From: Byssochlamys sp. IMV 00236
Taxonomy: Eukaryota; Ascomycota; Eurotiomycetes; Eurotiales; Thermoascaceae
Direction: 5' to 3'
DNA length: 10,160 nucleotides
NCBI GenBank assembly: GCA_001931875.2
Contig: MSJH02000767.1
Location: 1-10,160, forward strand
A program made the position numbers and the translations under genes. Position 1 is the stretch's first letter; every line of letters begins with the position of its first letter. The notes under the pieces were generated by a model that did no database searches, was not told the DNA's origin, and saw only the letters and a list, made by a program, of their open reading frames with translations. This document shows, piece by piece, positions 1 through 7,539 of the stretch.

Positions 1-213
1 TTCAAACATATTTTTCTTTGTCGTCTTTTTACGCAAATAATTTTTTTTATTTTATGACAACATTTTATAGACTTAATGTCAATAATTAATAAAAATACAG
101 TATCTAAATGGAACCAACTTTTCGCTGCCACATCTCGTGTATGACCTGAATATACAACCCTGTCCTAACAATTGTATCACACATGTTTTATTTCTCATAA
201 TGCACTCAATAAA
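1..213. other. AT-rich upstream flank, no gene seen
   Basis: This stretch is very AT-rich with T and A runs and has no open frame with coding character on either strand. It lies directly upstream of the first candidate start codon at 214, so it presumably holds the promoter of the first gene, but I see no convincing TATA box or other named element. Confidence 0.4.
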
Positions 214-1020
214 ATGTCACAACAAACTTTTAACATTGAAGAAACCATGGCTCATCGCTTTGTACCTAATTATATGAATGAAGTGGAAACATTGACAAAA
301 AACGTCTGTTGCAGAAGGATAAGCAAGCGAAGAAAAAGCTTAGAGAGTTAGAAGCTGAATTAGATCAACAATTCTGCCGCTTCCATGTCTTGTTCGAATT
401 CGATATTAATTTAAGAAGCAATGCTTGCCCAAGTTTATCGTCATGATTACCGAGAAATACAAAAGTTAGTTACTTTTACATCTAGAGAAATTGTTATTAT
501 TGAATCTGAAGATTTCCAAGGTATGATAAATTCTAGGCATGGTAAGTTCAAAGGCACTGCTCAACGTGTTTTCGACGACTTAGAAGAAATGGGTTATCAA
601 ACCATCTTTGCTCAAATGGTATTTGCATCCAGTTGCGCTGGGCTTTATATTGTAAGTTAGGCCAATATTAACTAATGATGACTTAAAGTTTACTAATAAC
701 TGTTTATTGATCTCTAGCCTGGTTATTATGGAGATGATGGAGCTGAAGCTATCTTCAACGTTGGTGTTCGCAAACTAGACATGAAGAAGTTGGCAAAAAC
801 TCCTTGGGCAGAAAACGCTTCAACTATGGCAAACCATGTCAATCTTTTGCGCTATACAATGGTTCCCAATATTGCCCTTCATCTCATTCAAGAAGATATC
901 AGCGCTATTTCTGAGGGTGATGATTGTTCTTTTGATTATGTTATTTTAGAAAGAATACTGACAATTACAGCTCATAGCAATTACAAACTTATTCATGTAG
1001 AATTAGACGATGATGAATAG
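214..1020 (+). CDS. Unrecognised protein, two-exon core with disrupted 5' part
   Basis: I do not recognise this family. The secure part is exon 421-651 joined to exon 718-1020; the 66-base intron (652-717) has a GTAAGT donor, a TACTAAT-like branch site and a CTAG acceptor. This gives 177 residues ending in an acidic tail (LDDDE). The N-terminal half has charged helical stretches; the second exon is rich in Ala, Leu and Ile. An ATG at 214 opens a frame identical to that of 421, but this frame is stopped near 346 and again at 412. Between about 297 and 420 the neighbouring frame is open and encodes a Lys/Glu-rich coiled-coil-like stretch (KKKLRELEAELDQQF). Two compensating one-base shifts, the first perhaps in the A-run 297-302, would make one protein of about 246 residues. 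Either translation starts at 421, or the gene is damaged, or the window carries base errors. No membrane segment or catalytic motif is evident. Confidence 0.5.
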
Positions 1021-1065
1021 TTCATAAGCACGAAAATGATTGCTTAAGGTAAGAAAACCCCTTTT

Positions 1066-1121
1066 CAAATAAAAATCTTTTGAAATAAAATTTGTCCAAG
1101 TAAAACTTTTTCAAATAAAGC
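1066..1121. repeat. Degenerate 15-16 base tandem repeat containing AATAAA-like hexamers
   Basis: Four successive units start at about 1066, 1082, 1097 and 1112, each of the form (C/G)AA(A/G)TAAA followed by a T-rich half. The copies differ at several bases and the composition is low-complexity, so chance cannot be excluded. The spacing of 15-16 bases is nevertheless regular. Several units carry a poly(A)-signal-like hexamer. Confidence 0.4.
1068..1073 (+). terminator. Probable poly(A) signal of the first gene
   Basis: AATAAA lies 48 bases after the stop codon at 1018-1020. A second AATAAA at 1084-1089 could serve equally well. Confidence 0.45.
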
Positions 1122-1312
1122 AAAACTCTTCTGTTTTCAAGCACAATTTTATTAGTGTCCCAAATCAGTTTTGTAATTTTTCAAAAATCATGCAATGTGA
1201 CAGCGATGGTGATTTCAGCCTCTTACACAACTATATCATCTAGCGTGTCTGCGAGTTTTTTTATTTGGTTTTATAATTTTGCATTAAGTACGCCTTGCTC
1301 TTGTAATTGAAG

Positions 1313-3165
1313 ATGGTAAAGAAATCGTTGAACTCTGCAGCTATCCAGGAGCTTGAAAGGAATCCGTCTCTAGATTATTTCAGCTTTGCAAAAGCTAAAG
1401 ACAAAAACAAGCCGAAGACCAACTTAACATACTCAATCATACTTGAAAGAATAATCAAAAACGGTACCCAAAAACAACAAAAGATTGCGAAAAGACAAAA
1501 ACATTTGTTTAATGTTAGTTGTTGCAAGTCATTTTAAAATTCGAAGTAATGTAATTCACACCGGTATTTATAGGAACGAGAAAAAGAGAATTCTGACTTT
1601 GCTTCAGAATACAAAAAATATTGGACTCAAAAGGCTGCTCAAAATCTAAAACAAAAATTAAGTGATCATGCTGCAAATACCGTTTTATCTTTATCTGAAG
1701 TCGCATGGAGTTATATTGCAGACAATGCTAAAAGTGTAAGCTTGATAAACTGAGAAGCATATGTTTCGTCTGTATCAATAATACTTTTTCCATTTATCAA
1801 CTAGACATTTGGCCAAACAGCAACTTCAAACCCCCTACCAACTGCATCAGACTCTTTACCAATAGCATCAGACTCTTTACCAACAGCATCAGACTCTTTA
1901 CCAACTGCATCAGACTCTTTACCAATAGCATCAGACTCTTTACCAACTGCATCAGACTCTTTACCAACAGCATCAGACTCTTTACCAACTGCATCAGACT
2001 CTTTACCAACTGCATCAGACTCTTTACCAACTGCATCAAGCTCTCCATTAGCAACCTCTTTAAACAGCCCAGATGACTTGCAAAGTTTTCTTGAGTATAG
2101 TGATGATCTTGAAAATGGGTAAGTTTGCCCTAGTTGTATTTCTGTAGACATTGCTAACTAAGTTTTTTATAGTTTGTTGAGTATGCATGTTATAGATTTA
2201 AATGATACTATGACTGTAAATGTGCTGGAGCAAACCCTCAACAAAGACACTTACGATAAAATTAAGAATGATTGCGCCCTCAAGGTTTATCCCCTTACCA
2301 AGGAATGTAAAAATCTCTTAGAAAGGATAGCTGACTGTGCACCCGCTCTTTCCGCAATCAGAAAATTGCTTATGGATTATATAGAGTTTTCCAACAACAA
2401 TGTCTTTGACCCTTACCTTCACAATGATTACGAATTCATTCATGACAACGTATTTCATTTGTAAGTTTTATTATAGAGTTGCTCATCTTTTATATTTAAT
2501 ACTAATTCGTTTTGATTATCCATTCTTCTAGCTTAAAATTATGTGAAAGTCCAATGAATCCTATCTCTCAAACCTTGAGAGAACGCACCGCTGCTACTTG
2601 GACTTCGTTTCCAATAATTAATTCCCTTTTTTTACAATTCCAAGACATAATCGAATTTAAATGGTAATTATCAGTTTTTTCCTGCATTTGCTATCTGACT
2701 CATATTATCACTTAGGACTGAAGTTCTTCATTCGGATTTAGACAACACCAAGATTGATGGATTAGCAATTGCGAGAAAAAACAAGTCAATGGTCCTTATT
2801 ATAGAGTTTGCAGGAGGCTCTAACACACACACAAAAACAAAATTGGAAAGCGATTGTATTAAAATTTACAAAAATGCAATTAAAAGTTTAAAAAAAGATG
2901 TTAAAAAAAAACGTTTGTTTCCGGTTCTTTATTTCAGTAAGTAAAATACTATGCTAATAAAACCCAAATGTATGAACTAAAATCGCAATAAATAGATAAC
3001 ACTATTTTCTTTGAAAGCTTGACAGTCCACAATCAATTCTATGTAAGAAAAAGACATTTAGAATTACCCATGCCTCAAAACCCCAGAAGTCTCAAATCGT
3101 TTGCTGCCCTCCTGCCAGCTGTGCTTTCTTGGCGCCAATCTATTATTGATTCAGCCGAGTTATAA
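1313..3165 (+). CDS. Orphan protein with PTASDSL repeats and possible PD-(D/E)XK-like C-terminus
   Basis: I do not recognise the gene by name. Seven exons (1313-1513, 1574-1735, 1805-2118, 2173-2460, 2532-2663, 2716-2936, 2996-3165) join in frame to 495 residues; the six introns are 52-71 bases with GT-AG ends. The start is the first ATG after an in-frame TAA at 1304. Residues 1-121 are Lys-rich and helical. Residues 133-202 are about ten heptads PTASDSL (PI in two), a likely disordered Ser/Thr-rich linker. Residues 226-366 form a folded-looking region with Cys and Trp. Residues 378-396 read K-x-DG, a basic spacer, then a hydrophobic strand ending in IIEF, followed by AGG. This resembles the D...E core of PD-(D/E)XK nuclease-like folds, but the usual Lys is replaced by Ala, so activity is uncertain. 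The C-terminus (residues 440-495) is conserved-looking and ends in a Leu/Trp-rich helix. I suspect a family specific to Mucorales; that is inference. Confidence 0.75.
1838..2047 (+). repeat. 21-base coding minisatellite, nine perfect-length units plus one degenerate
   Basis: Units begin at 1838 and recur every 21 bases (1838, 1859, 1880, 1901, 1922, 1943, 1964, 1985, 2006, 2027). Each encodes PTASDSL or PIASDSL. The units are identical apart from the second codon, which runs ACT, ATA, ACA, ACT, ATA, ACT, ACA, ACT, ACT, ACT. The tenth copy decays after six codons (Asp to Ser, last codon changed). It lies inside the third exon, and the period is a multiple of three, so copy-number change keeps the frame. 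Near identity at the base level, including synonymous sites, points to recent expansion. Confidence 0.97.
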
Positions 3166-3173
3166 ACTTTTTT

Positions 3174-3179
3174 AATAAA
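3174..3179 (+). terminator. Poly(A) signal of the repeat-bearing gene
   Basis: AATAAA begins 9 bases after the TAA stop (3163-3165) and is followed by a GT-rich tract (TGTGTGT, about 3193-3200), the usual downstream element of a eukaryotic cleavage site. Confidence 0.7.
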
Positions 3180-3276
3180 AGCTGCAACGTTCGTGTGTGT
3201 TTTTTCAATTTGACAACCATATCTGCCTTAGTGGACATTGTGGTTTTTGGTTATGGACGATATGATTTTTTAAATG

Positions 3277-3372
3277 CGACAATTATTTTTGCCCAAACTG
3301 ACAACTAAATTTCAATAATTGCCATTTGTTTTTGGCTCAACGACATTTATTTTTCACAAAGTGACAAAATTT
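3277..3372. repeat. Degenerate direct repeat, two copies 64 bases apart
   Basis: Bases 3277-3312 and 3341-3372 align as CGACA(A/T)TTATTTTT, then a CAAA block, then TGACAA and AATTT, with small gaps. A third, weaker trace (GGACGATATGATTTTTT) lies around 3256-3272. The repeat period is about 64 bases. Confidence 0.5.
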
Positions 3373-3467
3373 ACCAGCCGCACTGTACCATGATTGTCAA
3401 AAGGACACACTTAAAAGCTTGTTTTTGGCCTAAATTGATCTTCGTAAAAATGAATGGCGGATTTTAA

Positions 3468-3647
3468 AATCGTACTTTTCCTGCTCAACCTGGATCAATG
3501 CGAAGAGTACACTCTGTCCTCAAGTGTGAAGCTTGTGGTACGGTTTGGAATCGTGATGTGAATAGTGTATTAAATATATATGGTATCTTTGTTTACAAAT
3601 CATACACGGCAATGAAAGTCCTTCAAAAGACTAATGGTGCTCCCTGA
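3468..3647 (+). pseudogene. Orphan C-terminal zinc-ribbon/RuvC-III tail of a TnpB/Fanzor-type nuclease
   Basis: The frame opens after a TAA at 3465-3467 and ends with TGA at 3645-3647; its only early ATG is at 3498. The peptide contains a CEACG knuckle, then WNRDVNSVLNI. A CxxC pair followed by NRDxNaaxNI is the hallmark of the C-terminus of IS605-type TnpB and its eukaryotic Fanzor relatives: the second half of the zinc ribbon plus the RuvC-III motif with its catalytic Asp. The first CxxC of the ribbon, the RuvC-I and RuvC-II segments and the N-terminal domains are missing upstream, where only non-coding DNA is found, so this is a relic. It belongs to a different subfamily from the relic at the right end of the window. 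A 49-residue active gene is very unlikely. Confidence 0.65.
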
Positions 3648-3721
3648 AGTTAATGCGCTGTCCATAACGGCAATGCATTCCTTAACGACTCGGTAAGTAT
3701 AAAATGAATAATACATTATGT
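3648..3721. other. Short spacer between the TnpB-type relic and the ITFG1-like gene
   Basis: The spacer has no coding character. Its right edge meets the poly(A) signal of the minus-strand gene at 3722-3727. Confidence 0.4.
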
Positions 3722-3727
3722 TTTATT
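3722..3727 (-). terminator. Poly(A) signal of the ITFG1-like gene
   Basis: On the minus strand AATAAA lies 20 bases after the TAA stop at 3748-3750, the typical distance for this window. Confidence 0.65.
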
Positions 3728-3747
3728 CACTACTTTTTTAGATATTT

Positions 3748-6081
3748 TTACAATGCATCAAAGTTAATAATATGTAAAGCCTTTTGTCTTTCCATCTCAT
3801 CTTCTCGTTTTTCCATGATGCGAAGTGCTGCCACCACAATTCCCAAGATGACAGCTGCTGTTGTTAATACACCTAGCACCCAAGGTATATAATCACCGGG
3901 TTTAATATATAATTCAACTTTCCATGACGAACTATCCTGTACATCATCAGGTTGATAAGGCAAGATGACCAACTGTGAATTGGGTATCACGCCTTCATAA
4001 AAGTAATAGTTTTTCTCTTGATGTCTTGTAACTCCTGCAAACATTTCCTCGACATAATTATTTGTTCTTCCTAAACCAAATAGACAGTAAGGTGTCAAGA
4101 GAGGAAGATAAGCAGATTGAGACAGTTGCGTGATTTGATGTGATCTCTTGACTCCAGATGTATCCAACACTGTGAATTTCAGTGATGCGCCTGGATAGCT
4201 TACACCGTATGCCTTTTGATTAGACACTCCGTTTGACACTAATAAAAATAAGCAAACATGTAATCAAAAGCGTTTACCTACCTAATCCTTTCAAGAAAAA
4301 AGCATCATTAAAGTAATTGTTGATAATAAAGTTGGGTATACGGCCCGCATCAGATGAGGATGTTGACTGAAGGACGAGTATGTCCAGTGATCCCTAATCC
4401 ATTCCGATGAGCATAACAATCTACTATAGCCTTGTTCCACTTACATCTTCATCAATATCAAAAAATGCTGCTTGTCTGGGATGAGCTACTTTTTCTAAAG
4501 CATCTGATCCAGCTCTGACAACTGAAAATGTTCTTCTTCCTAGCTTTGTTGCTTTATCTGTACACATTTTTGAGTTACAAAGAATTGATTGGAGTAGGAT
4601 GACACGTTGACTAGTGGTTACGAGTAGATCAGGATATCCATCCATGTTGTAGTCTCCCGTATGAACAGGTACAGGTAATTTGCCTCTAAAATGATTATCC
4701 AGAGTGAAAATGATTTCCTTGGGATTCAGATATTCATTAATATCATATACAACATAATTCTATTTAAAGGTTACTACTTAATAAACACGACTATACTCGA
4801 GTGTACCTCCGTATTAGGTTTTGTGAAATCAAACTTAAAGTTGGAATCGGCAATACACAGTGCATTTGCCTTTCTGCATCCAGTTCCTTCCTTATTTTTC
4901 GTACATAATCCCATCTGCTGATTATAAACGATATGAATACTGCATTTGGAGCCTTCACAGACAGGGAATACGATATCAATAGATCCATCCCCATCTATAT
5001 CTGCAAAGCTCAAAGGACCCGTTCCTGATGGTAAATCTAACTCTTGTGCCAACTTGAAACCATCTTGTCTTGAATTGACATGGATCTGTATTGACTGCGA
5101 TTTACTTGATTTAGCACACACAAACACCAAATCTAGAGCAATATTAAGAAAAGGACCCTTCACTCCTTTACTCAACTTGTATATACCTGCAAGACAATCA
5201 CCATCTAAATCGACAAAAGCGTTCGAATGTGGGTTTGCCCAAGTGCATTTATCAATAGATTCCTTTTGAAAGATGCCATTGGCTGATGTTCTAATATGAT
5301 ATAAGTATCATACATATCAATAAAGTCTCAAACATACAGATTAAATAAAGAGCTTGTATTTCCAGTGTTGATCCATGTACTTAGTTCATTTGTTGATTTT
5401 GCATAACCCAAGATATCTGTCTTCATGTCTCCATTAATATCTAATACGATAGGCAGGGCATGTTGAGCTGAAGGAAGCTTGATATTTTCTTCTTCTTTTT
5501 GAAGTTTTAGTTACTATTGCTATTTTATGCTGATATCACATTTACCAAAGGTATCATTGCCATTGCCAAGATATATCTGCATTTTAATTTCATTGGATTT
5601 TTCGGGACTCTCTTCGCCCATAAGTAAAACGTCTAAATGACCATCATAGTTGTAGTCTCCTGGTACTACGTTTGTAATAATAAATCCTGGTTGAATCAGT
5701 TTGTTATTAGATAACGGTCGAAATGTGAAGCTTGCTATCAAACAGAATCAGAAAAAGAGCCCTTTCTCTTTTGTATGCTTACAGTGATCCCATAAGTAAA
5801 CTGCAACTGAGGTCTGGTCTGCACTTAGGATAAACAAGTCTGTACTATAATATAACTGTTAATGTCATGTAAACATCATTCTATGCCCACAATTACAATT
5901 TATCACCGTTAAAATCTCCAAATGCGGCAATCGTGCCGTCAATCTTATCGAGGCCTATTGTATCTGGCTTCAGACTATAAAGCTTATTTTTTGGAAATGT
6001 GGTTGCATAGTTGAATGTTTGGCATAATGTAGTGGTTGGTAATAGTCCTATGGCAAACAATAGCCACTGAATGCTTTTCAT
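3748..6081 (-). CDS. ITFG1: T-cell immunomodulatory protein/Linkin (ITFG1) homologue
   Basis: This is a type I membrane protein of the TIP/Linkin family, which in animals carries a beta-propeller ectodomain; its role in fungi is not established. Nine exons (6081-5897, 5844-5783, 5734-5546, 5494-5338, 5290-5187, 5132-4807, 4717-4445, 4393-4282, 4238-3748) join to 632 residues, close to the roughly 610 of animal ITFG1. Residues 1-20 form a signal peptide (hydrophobic core WLLFAIGLL). Seven FG-GAP-type Asp loops appear at about 56-64 (GDFNGDKFTD), 109-117, 164-172, 225-233 (DLDGDCLAD), 277-285 (DIDGDGSID), 363-371 ([10 protein letters not shown]) and 428-436, which fits a seven-bladed propeller binding Ca2+. 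A membrane span lies at about 586-608, followed by a charged 24-residue cytoplasmic tail. The eight introns are 43-89 bases. Intron 5 (5133-5186) is a multiple of three without a stop. The gene is divergent from the JJJ1 gene across 124 bases. Confidence 0.92.
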
Positions 6082-6205
6082 ACTGAATAAAGAAAAAGGG
6101 AAAAAAAGGCAAAGAATAACCTCTCAAAAAGGGAATATTGTGACTGTAAGACCTATTGCTCTCTCTTTTTTTTTTTTTTTTTCCTTTCCTTTCTTCCTTG
6201 GTGCA
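6082..6205. promoter_or_regulatory. Compact divergent promoter between ITFG1-like and JJJ1-like genes
   Basis: The two start codons are 124 bases apart on opposite strands, so both promoters and both 5' leaders must fit here. The JJJ1 side carries a long pyrimidine tract (about 6160-6199: a T-run, then CCTTTCC repeats) immediately before the ATG; such tracts are common in fungal promoters and leaders. The other side is purine-rich (AAAAAGGG blocks). No TATA box is evident. Confidence 0.55.
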
Positions 6206-7539
6206 ATGCGTATATGCTATTATGATTTACTTGGCGTTGATCGTCAAGCTACTTCTTTAGACATTAAAAAAGCATATAGACAACAAGCACTCATTTGGCA
6301 TCCAGGTAAGTTGACTAATGTGCATATAAACAAGTCAATCAATTTCTTTTTGTAGATAAAAATGGAGATCGAGTACAAGAAGCTACGGAGCGATTTGCAT
6401 TAATACAAGAAGCATATGAAGTTTTATCAGATCCACAAGAACGATCGTGGTATGATGGTCATCGAGATTCTATTTTACGTGGTGAAGATGCCAATAGTCA
6501 AAAAGATAGTAGTGCCGGTACAACTGCTGAAGATCTTATGCGCTATTTCAGTATATCTGAATTTAAAGGTTATGATAATAACCCAAAGGTAAGTAAAATT
6601 ACACAATTTCAGTAAACAGCCCCATCAACTCACTCTGTTTATTCAAGGGCTTTTACAACGTCTATCGCAGTTTGTTTGAACGGTTAGCCAAAGAAGAAGA
6701 AGAAGCGTTCAGAAACGATTTAAATATGGAGGATGATACGAAATATAGACCCTATCCAGCATTTGGAAATGCAGATACACCATTTATAGAGAATGTCAGA
6801 GACTTTTATAATGCCTGGCTAAGCTTTTCAACTGTAAAGTCATTCATTTGGATGGACAAATGGAGGCTATCCGATGCACCGAACCGAATCGTACGTCGAG
6901 CAATGGAGAAAGAAAACAAAAAAGCTAGAGACACTGCAAAGAAAGAATATAACGATGTTGTCAAGGTATGTATCTCAAATCATTCTCTTTGAATCTAACC
7001 CCCCTATTTTTTTTTGGTAGAGCTTAGCACAATATATTCGTAAACGAGATCCAAGAGTAAAAGCCTATGTGGAAGAAGAGCAAAGGCGAAAGGAAGCTGC
7101 TGCTGCCGAACTAAAGGCAAGACAGCAGCGTAAGAAGCAGGAAATGCAAGCGATGATAGATCAGTACGAGGAACCTGAGTGGGCCAAGGTGGATGAGTTG
7201 GAAGAAGATGGGCAAATCGATGAAGAAGAATACTATGAAGAAGAACAGGACTTTTTCTGTGTCGTATGCGACAGGAGTTACAAGAGTGAAAAGCAATTTG
7301 TGAGCCATGAAAAGAGTAAAAAGCATTTAGACAATCTAGAACGACTACGCGAAGAAATGCTTGCAGATGAAGCAAACTTTGAGTTTGGAACAACAGATCC
7401 AGTTGATGATTTGGTAGAGCAAATACAAGAAGTTGACCTTACAGCAGAAAATGACGCGATACCCAATAAAAAGAAAAAGAAAAAGAACAAGAAAAAGATA
7501 CCAAACTTTGGATATGAAGAGGATCTAAACTTTATTTAG
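6206..7539 (+). CDS. JJJ1: J-domain zinc-finger co-chaperone, JJJ1/DNAJC21 family
   Basis: In yeast the family recruits Hsp70 in the cytosol to release and recycle the 60S export factor Arx1/Alb1 late in ribosome maturation. Four exons (6206-6305, 6356-6588, 6648-6965, 7021-7539) with introns of 50, 59 and 55 bases give 389 residues. Residues 4-66 are the J-domain (YYDLLGV at the start, [13 protein letters not shown] in helix II); the HPD triad (32-34) is split by the first intron. Residues about 110-217 hold the family's conserved aromatic region ([16 protein letters not shown]). A long charged helix (about 225-290) leads to a C2H2 finger C297-x2-C300-x12-H313-x5-H319 in the context [16 protein letters not shown], characteristic of Jjj1. 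A Lys-rich run near 365-375 precedes the end. It is shorter than yeast Jjj1 (590) or human DNAJC21 and lacks their extended C-terminus; human DNAJC21 has a second finger there. Confidence 0.93.
7531..7536 (-). terminator. Poly(A) signal overlapping the MTF1 stop codon
   Basis: On the minus strand the last codons read TCT AAA TAA AG, so AATAAA shares bases with the stop codon (7534-7532). It also lies inside the last JJJ1 codons. No other AATAAA is evident close downstream. Confidence 0.5.

Larger units (their letters stand above)
1021..1312. promoter_or_regulatory. Intergenic region between the two orphan genes
   Basis: The region holds the 3' end of the upstream gene and the promoter of the downstream one. 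The upstream end carries several AATAAA-like hexamers inside a short periodic AT-rich repeat (1066-1121). The downstream half is T-rich. An in-frame TAA at 1304-1306 just before the ATG at 1313 fixes the start of the next gene. I see no clear TATA element. Confidence 0.4.
3166..3467. other. Gene-free patch, probably decayed mobile-element DNA
   Basis: No open frame with coding character is visible. The stretch contains related short blocks rich in TGACAA, TTTTTGG and CGACA-TTATTTTT, and runs directly into the orphan TnpB-type tail that follows. I infer that it is the decayed body or flank of that element. I could not find terminal inverted repeats or a target-site duplication by eye. Confidence 0.35.

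Noticed and set aside
303..313. An 11-base GT...CAG segment that would restore the frame if spliced
   Set aside because: It is far too short to be a spliceosomal intron; a one-base indel in the adjacent A-run is a simpler explanation.
1838..2047. Possible CRISPR-like array
   Set aside because: The units are contiguous 21-mers with no spacers, lie inside a spliced eukaryotic exon, and encode a peptide repeat.
1797..2151. Two overlapping minus-strand frames full of repeated heptads (SLMQLVK and ESDAVGK types)
   Set aside because: They are antisense readings of the 21-base coding repeat; any stop-free frame over a period divisible by three stays open. The plus-strand frame is supported by flanking exons and splice sites.
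3166..3467. Terminal inverted repeats or a complete MITE
   Set aside because: I could align only direct, degenerate blocks; no matching inverted ends or flanking duplication were visible by eye.
4691..5269. Two plus-strand open frames
   Set aside because: Both lie antisense to ITFG1-like exons that carry clear FG-GAP motifs, and neither shows a recognisable domain.
7004..7490. Leu/Phe-rich minus-strand frames
   Set aside because: They are shadows of the Glu/Lys-rich last exon of the JJJ1-like gene.
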